DNA from: Ehretia macrophylla
Lineage: Eukaryota > Streptophyta > Magnoliopsida > Boraginales > Ehretiaceae
Assembly: GCA_037974665.1 (NCBI GenBank)
Contig: CM075783.1
Coordinates: forward strand, 18,942,762-19,006,761
Reading direction: 5' to 3'
DNA length: 64,000 nucleotides
The notes under the pieces: model-generated
What the model saw: the letters and a program-made list of their open reading frames with translations, nothing else
Database searches by the model: none
What the model was told of the DNA's origin: nothing
Translations under genes and position numbers: made by a program
In this document: in pieces, positions 7,748 through 17,794 of the stretch
Position numbering within the stretch: the stretch's first letter is position 1
Layout: the number at the start of each line of letters is the position of its first letter

Positions 7748-10700
7748 ATGGTAAACACAACCCCAGCTTTGTATGAATGTGTGTGTGTATGTGTTTTTTT
7801 TTTATGCTTCTTCATCGGCTTGTTTCTGAAGAGAATAATAAAACTGTATTTTCTTGATAAAGATTTGTACAATGTGTAGTTTAAATAATACAACCTAATT
7901 CGACAACAGTTGCAAGCTAATGGACATTACAAACCCTATCATATATAATAATTACAAGCACTAACAATTTAATATTTGCACTGCTCAAGATATGTATGCT
8001 GCACTACTCGAGACTTGTATAATATTCTATCATGCCCCCTCAAGCTAAACCGAGTCACGAATGGTGAGCTTGTCCTGAAGAGCACAAAAACGTTGAATAG
8101 AAAGTCCCTTCGTCATGATATCAGCAATTTGATCAATACTAGAGATAAACAAGACTTGTAGATGACCAGAGGCAACCTTTTCGTGAACAAAGTGCACATC
8201 AACTTCGTTATGTTTAGTGCGAGCATGATAAATAGGATTCGCAGTTAAATAGGTTGCACCGATGTTGTCACACCATAAAGTAGGAGTGGAGGTGAAGATC
8301 AGCAAGTAAAGATTGGAGCCAACAAAGCTCGGCAGTGGCATAGGTAATAGCCCGATATTCAGCCCCAGTACTGGAACGGGCTGTGGTGGTTTGTTTCTTT
8401 GCAGACCAAGAAACAAGATTATGACCCAAAAAGATACAGTAACCATGAGTACTGCGATGATCATCAGGACAACCAGTCCAATCAGAGTCAGAATAGGCAT
8501 GAAGAGCAAAACTATTGGACGCTTTTAAAGTTAAGCCATGTGAAGAAGTCCCTTTGAGATAGCGGAGAATGCATTTCACAATAGTCCAATGAATTTATGT
8601 GGGTTGATGCATGAATTGGGACACTTTATTGACTGTTAAGGCAATGTTGGGATGAGTAATTATAAGATATTGCAAGGCACTGATAGCACTGTGATACTGA
8701 GTTGGGTCAGAAAAAGGGTCGCCAGAGTGCATGGACAGTTGCTGATTAGGAGCAATGGGGGACGAGACAGGCTTGGCATCAGTAAGGTTGGTGCGAATGA
8801 GTAGATTAGTTACATATTTATGTTGAGATAGAAGCAAACCATTGGAAGAGTGATGTACATGAATGCCCAAAAAATATGAGAGATTACCAAGATCCTTGAG
8901 AGCAAATTGACGGTTGAGAAGAGATATAATTGAGGTGATGGTCTGCAAACAACTGCCGGTGATTATAATATCGTCGACATAGACAAGTAGAAAAATGATC
9001 AAAGAGCCACAAGAAAAGATGAAGAGGGAGGAGTCAGAGCTGGAAGAAGAAAAATCAAGTTGTATGAGATAGGAACTAAGGCGAGAAAACCAAGCTCGAG
9101 GAGCTTGTTTGAGCCCGTACAGTGCCTTTGTCAGTTTGCAAACATGGTTTGGAAATGACGGATGAATGTAACCAGGTGGTTGATCCATATAAACATCTTC
9201 ATTTAAGAAACCATGAAGAAACGCATTATTAACATCTAATTGTTTGATTGGCCATTTTTTAGAGACAACAATAGAAAGGATGACCCGAATTGTTGTAGGT
9301 TTAATGACCAGGCTGAAGGTTTCAGTGTAGTCAAGACCTACTTCCTGACTATACCCTTTTGCGACCAGACAGGCTTTATAACGTTCAATTTCATCATTAG
9401 GTTTTCTTTTGATGCGAAAAACCCATTTGTAACCAACGACATTGGCATTTGGAGGTTTGGGAACTAAGTACTAAGTTCCATTGTGAAGGAGAGCATTATA
9501 CTCAGCAGTCATATCATCGCGCCACTGTGGCAGTTTTTGTGCTTGAGAAAAAGAAGTAGGTTTAGTGAGAGAATTTTTAGTAGAGGAAACATTGGTAGTG
9601 TTAGCTGTGTAAGTGAAATAGATGAAGTGGTATCAAAGGTAGTGGGCCGTGGGGTGGGAGTTGTTTGTGGGGTTGACATTGATGGGGTGTCATGTAAGAT
9701 AGTAGGCTGTGGGGTTGAGGATATTGGAGCCATAGGGAAACTTATAGTGGGAAACAAAGAGGGGACCACGGGTATGGGGTCTTGGGAGGGATTTGAGTGG
9801 GGATAGTTGGAAGTTGGTGGTAAAGTTGGTTGAGGAATTACGGGAGAAATGGAAAAAATTGGAGTGGAAGAATTAGTAGGGTTGGAAAACGTGTTAGTTG
9901 AAGTAGAAGTGATGGTGGGGCCTTGAGTGAATTGATTTGATAGAGGTAGAATATTTAATGAGGGAGAGGATATGACCTGTGGGGCCATTGTTGAAGAGGA
10001 GACAATAGGAGTATTTATGAGAGATGGACTCGACTAGACAGCAAAAATAGGGGAACAACTGGGACAGCTAGACACGTGAGGGAGTGGGGTCAGATTGAAA
10101 ACTGTGCGCACGGGTGAGAAATTTTGTGGTTGTTGAGAACTGTGAGATGTGGTAGCCGTTGGGGAAGGAGGAAAAGGACAGATGGAAGAAAATGTGTTTG
10201 ATTGAGGCGTAGAAGATGTTGCAGATTCAGAATATTGTTCCCGAAACAGGAAACTAGTTTCGTAAAAAATGACATGGTGTGAAAAGTACATGCGATCAGA
10301 AGCATGATGATAACATCGATAGCCCTTGTGTGTTTCACTACATCCTAGAAAAACACATGCTGCAGATTTCAGACTCAATTTATCATGCTTATATGGTCCG
10401 AGAAAAAGAAAACAACGACAACCAAAAACACGAAGGAAGTTATAGTCCGGAGTTTTATTGAAGAGAATAAAGAAAGGAGATTTATTGTGTAGGACTGGAG
10501 TAGGAAGTTGATTGATTAAAAAATAGCAGTAAAAAATGCTTCTAACCAAAAACGTTTAGGCATAGCCGCATGAAACATGAGAGTGGTACCCATTTCGGTA
10601 AGATGGCGAATTTTTCGCTCAGCTAATCCATTTTTTTCAGGTGTGTGAGGACAAGAGATTCGGTATTGAATTTCGTGTTGAGCAAGAAAATTTGAAAATT

Positions 10701-12733
10701 GGCCTTGGCTTAATTCTTTGGCACCATCACATTGAAAAATTTTAATATGAGTAGAAAATAAATTTTCCACAAGAGATTTAAATTTTATAAAATAGGAAAG
10801 GGAATCAGATTTATTTTTCAAAGAATATATCCAAGTGTGCCGACTGTAGTCATCAACAAAAATGATAAAGTGGCGAAAACTAGAGCAAGAAACGACCGGG
10901 GCTGGACCCCAAACATCACAGTGTACAAGTTCAAGAGGCGAGTGGGAAATAGGAGAGGAGGCACAAAAAGGTAATTTGTGGCTTTTGCCTAACATGCAAG
11001 CTGTACAAATTTTCTTCACTGAGAGAAAATAAGAGAAATCTAAATGTTGTTGAGACTTAAGAGAAAAGAGAACTACTGGAGACGGATGTCCCAAACGATT
11101 GTGCCAAACATTCTGAGAGACACGAAATGCAGTGAAGGCAAGATGGGAGGCGGGCAGAGATAATGCAGGGCCAGGAAAACTATAAAGGTTGGACGTAACA
11201 GGACTTTGAAGAAGAGTAGTGCCAGTGCGAAGGTCTTTGACAACGCAATGAGAGGGAAAAAATTCAAGGGAGACATTATTATCACGAGTAAACTTAGAAA
11301 CAGATAATAGATGTGTTGTAATGTCAGGGACATGTAATATGTCTTTGAGAGAGAAACTTCCGAGTTTGTTAGAAAGTGTGGAAGAACCAATGTTCTGAAT
11401 GGAAATAGAGTTACCATTACCAACGAAGACTTTATCAGAACCATTATAAGATTGAATGTTATGTATAAGAGCTGGGTCATGTGTTATATGTGAGGTGGCA
11501 CCAGAATCGAGAATCCAAGAAGGAGGTGCGAGAGTCGAATTATTGTAATGATAGCCAGCAAAAGGAGAAGGGATAGTATATTGTTGATGTGGCTCATAAA
11601 GAAAACTACAATGAGAACCAGAGTGTCCCTGGTGGTGACATATCTGACAGTTGCCATTGTATTTGGAATTGGTCACAATGGGAAAAGTAGAAAAAGAAGA
11701 CATGTGGGGTTGGGGTTGGCCATGAGAAGAAAAGATTGGAGAAAAAGACGTAGACATTATAGGAAGAATATGATGAAGAATGGAAAAGGAACAAAGGTGG
11801 GCCAATAGAAAAGATTGAGAAGACCCGAGAGATCTGAATGTGGATCAGGACGTGAGTCTAGTGATTTCTGATGCCATGAAGAGAATAATAAAACTGTATT
11901 TTCTTGATAAAGATTTGTACAATGTGTAGTTTAAATAATACAACCTAATCCGACAACAATTGCAAGCTAATGGACATTACAAACACTATCATATATAATA
12001 ATTACAAGCACTAACAATTTAATATTTGCACTGCTCAAGATATGTATGTTGCATTGCTCGAGACTTGTATAATATTCTATCAGTTTCTTATTATTATTAT
12101 ATAATATATAATGCTCCCGCAGCTTAATAAGTGTTTTTGTCTCTTGCTCTATAGGGGGATATGATCTTCATACCAGCAAGAGATCTTCATATCCTTGATG
12201 GAGACGACCCAGATCACTCGATTTGGCCTGATGGGTACTCTCTCTTTTTCTCTCTCTCTCCCTCGGCTATAACACACAATTTAGCATGCACTCACATCAT
12301 GATATGCACGCATGCATGCATGTTTTATGTTTGTTTTGTTTGCAGACCACAGGGGTTTGCTCAGCTTGTAGCCGAAACTGTGCTTAACATCGAGGGAGTG
12401 ACAAACACTGGTCTGCTAACAACACCTCGCTATGGAGTATACCTTGTGTACCAACTCGTGGACAACGACCGCCTAAATGTGGATGAAGCATATGCTGCTG
12501 TAGGGACTGAAGAGTACCACCCGATTACTCTCAATCCACCACCATTTGTTCGGGACGACATGTGGTGCGAAGTTGAGTTTGGAGTTTATCCAAACAGCCC
12601 AGAAGGTGGTCATCGTGAGCTGCTGAATATTCGCTTGAACGGGATCGATGATTACAATCAGAAACGTGGTCTCAAAGTGTTGGGTATTCGAATATTCCGT
12701 CCTCCTAGACCCTTCCGTCCTCCTCAACCCTAA
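7748..12733 (+). CDS. PP2-type phloem lectin gene 2 with a copia element in intron 1
   Basis: This is a diverged paralogue of the gene at 2554. Proposed exons are 7748-7750 (ATG only), 12155-12234 and 12346-12733, giving 156 residues. Exon 2 encodes [18 protein letters not shown], corresponding to the ARELSITWGDDPRYWEW block of gene 1. Exon 3 gives the core ([37 protein letters not shown]) and a Pro/Arg-rich end, [11 protein letters not shown]. Exon phases match gene 1 at both junctions. Intron 1 is about 4.4 kb because it contains the copia element at 7827-12082 in antisense; without it the intron would be about 150 bp. The open frame is intact. Whether transcripts splice across the element is unknown; LTR promoters could also produce antisense RNA. 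An internal ATG at 12161 could give a shorter, promoter-shifted product. Confidence 0.78.
7827..8032 (-). repeat. 3' LTR of the copia element in PP2 gene 2
   Basis: It starts TGAAGAGAATAATAAAACTG and ends TATTCTATCA. Confidence 0.9.
8045..8579 (-). pseudogene. Copia RNase H region (frameshifted)
   Basis: Two overlapping minus-strand frames carry the RNase H-like C terminus of copia pol. The first (8268-8579) contains [29 protein letters not shown] and SSTGAEYRA. The second (8045-8509) contains [13 protein letters not shown] and [18 protein letters not shown] frameshift near 8290 separates them. The catalytic Asp and Glu positions (SDSDW, AEYRA, CDN) are still visible. Confidence 0.85.
8595..9460 (-). 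pseudogene. Copia reverse transcriptase region
   Basis: The minus-strand frame 8595-9188 encodes [28 protein letters not shown] and the catalytic [12 protein letters not shown]. Its N-terminal part continues to about 9460 in disrupted reading frames, with the [12 protein letters not shown] block just upstream. It ends with [22 protein letters not shown] motifs are well kept, but the frame is not continuous with integrase upstream or RNase H downstream. Confidence 0.85.
9509..10549 (-). pseudogene. Copia integrase C terminus and Ser/Pro-rich linker
   Basis: The frame 10034-10549 holds the integrase C-terminal hallmarks ([42 protein letters not shown]). Frame 9509-9988 is a low-complexity Ser/Thr/Pro-rich linker, usual between copia integrase and RT. 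Stops or frameshifts separate the two. Confidence 0.8.
10516..11805 (-). pseudogene. Copia zinc knuckle, protease and integrase
   Basis: This 429-residue frame starts almost at the gag zinc knuckle [14 protein letters not shown] (residues about 55-68). It continues with the protease site [12 protein letters not shown] (about 96-107), the pre-integrase block [10 protein letters not shown] with [15 protein letters not shown], and the integrase core. The core has CDVWGP, QCDGAKE and [13 protein letters not shown] supplying the D, D and E positions. The N-terminal gag domain is absent, which indicates an internal deletion next to the 5' LTR. This is the best preserved part of the element. Confidence 0.88.
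11877..12082 (-). repeat. 5' LTR of the copia element in PP2 gene 2
   Basis: It starts TGAAGAGAATAATAAAACTG and ends TATTCTATCA, followed by the GTTTC target duplicate. Confidence 0.9.
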
Positions 12734-13083
12734 AATGGATGTGACCTGAAAGAATTACAAGGAAATTAGATGTTCTCAACACAAACAATCAAAGTATATA
12801 AGGTTTTGTCATGTATTAATTATAGGTTTCCAGAAACCTTTTTTTGCAAGGAAGCAGAATGATTGACTAAATTTAAGGTATTGTGCCAGTATATGTTCAT
12901 GCATACATGCAAGAATGGAAGACATGCCAACCACACCAAACTAGAGTCATGCCCCACAGGAAAGAAGCTTCACTACATAAAACTTCCACTGATTCTTCAC
13001 ATCAGCATCAAACTTTTCTAACGTTTCTAATGCCAATACTAAATTCTGGACCCCCAACCCTTCCCTCCTATATTCTATACCGC

Positions 13084-13868
13084 CAGCGGAGCCAGGATTA
13101 GAATGTTGGGGGTGGGGGGGGGGGGGGGGAGGGGTGGGCATTTTTTTTTTTGGTACAGTATTTTTTAGATTTATAGATCAATTTTTACGTTTTAATTTAT
13201 TTTACACACACATGAATATACTTTTTAACTTGAGATTTGTAAGAAAATATAGTGTAATAAAATTGATATTTGCAGAAAAATTTTGAGAATAAGATAAAGA
13301 TGATATTAGTTTTGTTTAAAAAAAAAAAAAGTGCAATAGCTTTTAAGTTTGTTTCCCGCAACTTACAACTAGGCTAATAGCATAGCAAAAAAAATACATG
13401 TACTTCAATTTTTACGTTTTAATTTATTTTACACACACATGAATATACTTTTTAACTTGAGATTTGTAAGAAAATATAGTGTAATAAAATTGATATTTGC
13501 AGAAAAATTTTGAGAATAAGATAAAGATGATATTAGTTTTGTTTAAAAAAAAAAAAAGTGCAATAGCTTTTAAGTTTGTTTCCCGCAACTTACAACTAGG
13601 CTAATAGCATAGCAAAAAAAATACATGTACTGGTGGTTCAAACTCACATCATTTGCGTGAATTGCGGCCTACGGGATTCGAGCATGCCACCTTTGGCTAA
13701 ACTTAAATCAAGCCAACCACCAAACTAAGTCAAGAGTTGTATACCATTAAACAACTTTATAAATATTTATGAGAGGTCAAACCTATTTTTTTTTTAAAAA
13801 TAAACATTTTTTTTTTTTTTGAGGTTGGGGGGGCCGTGGCTCCCCCCTCCCCCCTAACTCCGCCCCTG
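13084..13868. mobile_element. hAT-type non-autonomous element, 785 bp
   Basis: The ends are CAGCGGAGCCAGGATTAGAA and, on the other strand, CAGGGGCGGAGTTAG. An exact 8-bp target duplication TATACCGC lies at 13076-13083 and 13869-13876. The 8-bp duplication and the CAGGGGCGGA-type end suit the hAT superfamily. GC-rich ends with poly-G and poly-C runs enclose an AT-rich centre. No transposase is encoded. Two perfect internal copies of a 227-bp segment are present (see next entry). Confidence 0.85.
13179..13632. repeat. 227-bp perfect tandem duplication within the hAT-type element
   Basis: Copies start at 13179 and 13406 with CAATTTTTACGTTTTAATTT and end in ACATGTACT. As far as I can read they are identical, including a run of 13 A in each. 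This indicates a very recent duplication or an assembly artefact. Confidence 0.85.
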
Positions 13869-13876
13869 TATACCGC

Positions 13877-15090
13877 TCGTCACATACCTACTTGTGCCGC
13901 AGACCAATGCCCTTTTTTCTACCTTATTAGTTACTACAATTAACATAAATCTTCCCTTTCTGTCGTTTTCTTCTTCTTCTTCTTTTATTTTTATTTTTGG
14001 CGGGGGTCGGAGTCGAAGGGCCTCCTCACCTACAATTTACTGAAAATAGCATTTGTATTTTGATTCAGCAGGTACCAGCCCCCAAAAAATTATTACAAAA
14101 GTACACCTCGATTGAGCCATTTTCCAAAAGAACTTGCTCAAAGGCTCCCACTCTTGCATCATAACACTTTTAGCACATGACCCTAGTTTCTCAACTAAGT
14201 TTTAAGTTCGCTTTCAACCTAGGATACTGACCACAATATGCAAAAAGTTGTGGTGCTCTTACAGTCCTAATATCCCACCTCTTCAAAACTTCATAATAGA
14301 TTTAAGTTTCTCTGGCTCGGTTACCAATTCTGAATGCAATAGGTGCCATTTTTTTTTTCTTTTTGTGAAAGTCGTGGACATCTAAACTTTGCTCAACCAA
14401 TTTCATAGGGCCTTAAAGTTAATGACTGGATTTGAATTGATGACCTTTGGGAAACACACTCAAGACCTAATCAGCTGAACTACGCCTAAGGGTTACAGTA
14501 GATGCCATTCAGTAAAGTAAAAAAACTTCATACTCTCAAAAGAACAGAAACATGAATCAATGAGCAGTTTCTCAAATAGTACAAAAATGAATTGTCAAAT
14601 ACTCTGGCATTGACTTTTAAGAATAGACCATTTAACAGATCCATGACAAAACAGATATGTTAAGTCATTTTATTAGGAGAAGACTAGGTGGAGTTTATTT
14701 TTTAGAACAGAGATTAGAATGCTCCACAAGTTGGAAAAAAGCACTTTTTTCATTTTGCAAGAAGAAAATAAATTTTTTTTCCATCTCCCATTAAGCCTAT
14801 ATATCGCATACCAAATACAATTTAAATTAGAACAGAGATTAGAATGATCAAACTTTAGATTTATATCATGATAGCTATCTTTTGCTCCATACCAAATACA
14901 ATTTAAATTCATCTAATTAGATCGAAAGTTATACCAATCACCGCCAATCAAATTCTTAACCTACAACGGAACCTTCTACCAGATAGAAAATTTTGGATCA
15001 ACAGAACCATTTTCAGACATCTAACTTGCGGAGGGCCTAAAGAAACACAAAATGCATAAAACACAGAAAGCATTATTGAAGAAAGCACTC
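13877..15090. other. Intergenic DNA, no gene recognised
   Basis: I see no gene. A short direct duplication ATACCAAATACAATTTAAAT occurs near 14808 and 14889, and AGAACAGAGATTAGAATG near 14704 and 14829. The stretch 14340-14490 resembles generic plant repeat DNA, but I cannot classify it. Confidence 0.45.
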
Positions 15091-15096
15091 AGTTCT

Positions 15097-15184
15097 AGAC
15101 AGCAACATCAACACCAACCTCCCTTCCATCCCAAAACAATTTCTTGCCAGATATGTGACGAGGAACTGTTGCCCTCAAACTATA
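15097..15184 (-). CDS. Candidate terminal exon of an unknown gene
   Basis: On the minus strand, a plausible acceptor (ACTATTATAG) is followed by codons for LRATVPRHISGKKLFWDGRE and then VGVDVAV and a stop. The stretch reads like conserved coding sequence, but I do not recognise the protein and find no certain upstream exons. It could be the last exon of a minus-strand gene extending toward 17 kb, a relic, or chance. Confidence 0.3.
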
Positions 15185-15507
15185 ATAGTTTTCAATTAAA
15201 TAAAAATTCTCCATATTAAGTAAGTTACCATTTCTGATGCCAAGCAATAGTTCTACGTAAAAAGTTGAACTCTTATTTCCTTTTTTGACAAGTAACATAA
15301 TAAACTTAAACCCCAAACAAGAAAAAGATGGATCTTTACGGATTTTTAACTCTGCAAGACTGAAATCCATTTCCCCTTTATTTAGTTATGCTAAACGTTG
15401 TACTGTATAAGTATGAATTAATTTCACAGCAAGATGACCAATATGCTTAATCAATGAAACTCTGAGATCAAGACTAAACAAGACGCAATAACTTGGTGTA
15501 AACGGAT

Positions 15508-16260
15508 TCTGTTACAACTCTGTTACAAGTGATGTTGCAACATTAACTGAAATATTTGTTCTATCACAGACCGTTAATAATCTGTTTCCTTAGTTGCTTG
15601 GTTAGTTGATTCCATTTAATGTTCCAACATGAGTAGTAACAGTAAACAACAGCAGAAATAATAAAGCTATATCAGAAATAAAGAGCACCAAGATTTAACG
15701 TGATTCAACCATTCGGTCTACGTCCACGGGATCTCCCCTGGTCCAACAAACCTGTTCATTAAGAAATAGTATCAGTTACACACACTAATAGACTTACACA
15801 AGTGAAGACTCCCTCTTGACTTCTGACGCCTTGGTGAGAGACTCCTTAATAAACTTTGATTTTGCGAGCTGCCCTCGACTTGCAACATTCTATTCCGAGA
15901 ACTACACCTTCTTCTCCCGAAGAATGAATAAAAAAGACAGTAATCTAATCACTCAGAGACTCATACAAATCACTCATGACATATTGTCAAAACAAATAAA
16001 ATTGCAACACTTAATACAATTAAAGACAATAACACAGATCGTGTTGCATCATCACTTGGAACACTGGACAGAAACTCTTTTGTATTTTTTCTTGTAGCTC
16101 TCTATTTTTGCCTCTCCCTTTTCTGCCGTGATTACTGTTATATAAATACAAGATTGCTGCTGCGTATTGTCTTGGGTTGCAAGAAAAGTCTTTACTCATA
16201 AAACCGTATTCTTCTTTTCCCTGTGAATATACAATAAATGTAATTCCTTAATTAGCACAA
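15508..16260 (-). other. Possible LTR remnant
   Basis: The plus strand contains strings typical of antisense copia LTRs, such as AACGTGATTCAACCATTCGG followed by CTACGTCCACGGG. A minus-strand TATA-like TTGTATTTATATAA lies near 16140. No partner LTR, clear ends or target duplication were found. Confidence 0.3.
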
Positions 16261-17233
16261 ATCTTTTTCTCATATGGTAAGATACCATAAGATTTTCTTG
16301 CACAATATAAAAGGTAAAAGCACAAGTATGGTAATATCATAAGTTTTACAAATCATACCCAATCAATAATTGCCATAAAAATCTCCAATCAATTAATCAA
16401 TCACCAATCAATCTAATTTGCTTAACAAGTTATAACTGAAATTCAAAGTAATAGCTAAGATCAATCCTTTTCAAAGCTCACTCACAAAAAAGGAAAGCAA
16501 TGAACTTTCTTCTTGTCCATGGAAACATATGTGTCTTTAGAACACAAATACTGTTCTCGTTATAACAATTTCAAGTAATCTCCTTGCTTTTGAGCTGAAA
16601 TCAATCAAAATTCATAACAAAAATTCAATCTTTAACCTACTCACGTGCTTAACCGATAGAAGAAAACAGTAGATTTGTAAAGTTTTTAGCATCTCTCCAA
16701 TAAAATCTATAAAGCCGTTAATCCTTTCAACTATCACTAGATTGTCCACACTCCATCATATTTTAATTCTTGCACATCACATCATAAGTTTTTTTACGTA
16801 ATCTCCTTAAGTTTTAGCTAATATAACTAACAGCATTCAAATTTTAATCAAAATTCATGTTTCCACAACTTCAAATTCTATCTTTTTTTGTTTTCGGTGA
16901 AGCAACGAATGAACTGTTAAGGCTTGTAAAAAAATTTTTGCATCAAAAGATTAAATCTTTGATCAAAGTTCGCATTTCTAATACTTTATCTATTTATTTA
17001 TTCTTTTCATTCCAGAGAAAATAAACTAATCAATTAACATCAATAATAAAAGAACATCCTTTAAACTAAGATTCACATTTCTATTATTTTATTTATTTAT
17101 TCATTTTTTTACTAGGAAAATCAACTAATAAACTAACATTAATAAAAAAAAAATCAATCTTTAAACTAAAATTCACATTTTTTTCACTTCTCAACTTATT
17201 TTCTTTTAACAAAAAAAAAAAAGAGAAATATAC
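16261..17233. other. AT-rich DNA downstream of the TypA-like exon
   Basis: I looked for further exons of the TypA-like gene (the VDTPGH and NKxD G-domain blocks) on the minus strand and saw none. Two similar segments around TAAACTAAGATTCACATTTC and TAAACTAAAATTCACATTTT occur near 17062 and 17162. Confidence 0.4.
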
Positions 17234-17539
17234 CTTATAGGCAATAGTGATGCCGCGCTCTCGCTCGAGGCTAATGGAATTTATGCCGCGTTCATAAGTG
17301 GTCTTCCCATGGTCAACGTGCGCTATCACCGCCACATTTCTCAGCCGGCTAGGATCAATTGCTCCACTCAGCACAGTTGATGTTGCCGCTGTCGCCGTGC
17401 CTGTCGAAAAGGCGCGTGTAAATCCGTTGACGGCGCGTGAAAATGCATAAGATTTGAGATAGGAATAGTGATTACTGTAGGATGTTGAGAGAGATTTTCT
17501 GGTGGTGGTAGCGAGTAAACGGAGCAACGGACCGCTCAT
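17234..17539 (-). pseudogene. First exon of an organellar TypA/BipA-like GTPase, damaged
   Basis: This minus-strand exon encodes 102 residues in phase 0 up to a donor GTATAT after codon AAG. It has a Ser/Thr/Arg-rich N terminus suited to mitochondrial or plastid import (about residues 1-60). Then follow [17 protein letters not shown], the G1/P-loop of translational GTPases, and [11 protein letters not shown], the switch I region of the TypA/BipA/EF-G group. In intact family members about 15 residues lie between KTT and the [17 protein letters not shown] block; here they are missing in frame, joining KTT to [11 protein letters not shown]. The next exons, with the VDTPGH motif, are not found before 13 kb. 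It is therefore probably a 5' gene fragment. A working gene with a far-away second exon is less likely, because the deletion falls inside the G domain. Confidence 0.7.
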
Positions 17540-17654
17540 TTCTTCTGCTTAATTAAAGACAACAAGTGAGCAGTGTTGAGAATTTGTGTAGGGTTTAGGG
17601 TTTTAGGCTAAAGCAAGAGCAAAAAAAGTTTGACTTTCAAGCACGCTTTCATAT

Positions 17655-17790
17655 ATAGACACGCGAGTTATAGTGAACTATTGTGGTGCCACGACTCTTG
17701 TATGGGATATGCCGCTTTTGGACGTAATTTAGATATGCAAAACACAATTTCATTTAGATAAAGAACACACTTATTCACTTTTATGTGAAC
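17655..17790 (+). repeat. Dispersed repeat, second copy of 4566-4680
   Basis: It shares TTATAGTGAACTATTG, CTTGTATGGGATATGCCGCT and TGCAAAACACAATTTCATTT with the 4.6-kb copy. It lies just upstream of the TypA-like exon. Similarity to the 4.7-kb sequence resumes at about 19445. Confidence 0.6.
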
Positions 17791-17794
17791 CAGT

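Larger units (their letters stand above)
7827..12082 (-). mobile_element. Ty1/copia retrotransposon in PP2 gene 2 intron 1
   Basis: The element is 4256 bp with 206-bp LTRs at 7827-8032 and 11877-12082, and target duplication GTTTC at 7822-7826 and 12083-12087. On the minus strand the primer-binding site TGGCATCAGAAATCAC follows the right LTR and the purine tract TTGAGGGGGCA precedes the left LTR. The domain order protease, integrase, reverse transcriptase, RNase H is that of copia. The LTRs differ at 6 of 206 sites, so insertion was fairly recent. Only about 70 bp separate the 5' LTR from a frame that starts close to the zinc knuckle, so most of gag is deleted. Frameshifts also break pol, so it is not autonomous. 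Confidence 0.92.

Noticed and set aside
11548-11808. Arg/Lys-rich plus-strand frame
   Set aside because: It is the antisense of the copia zinc-knuckle/protease coding region.
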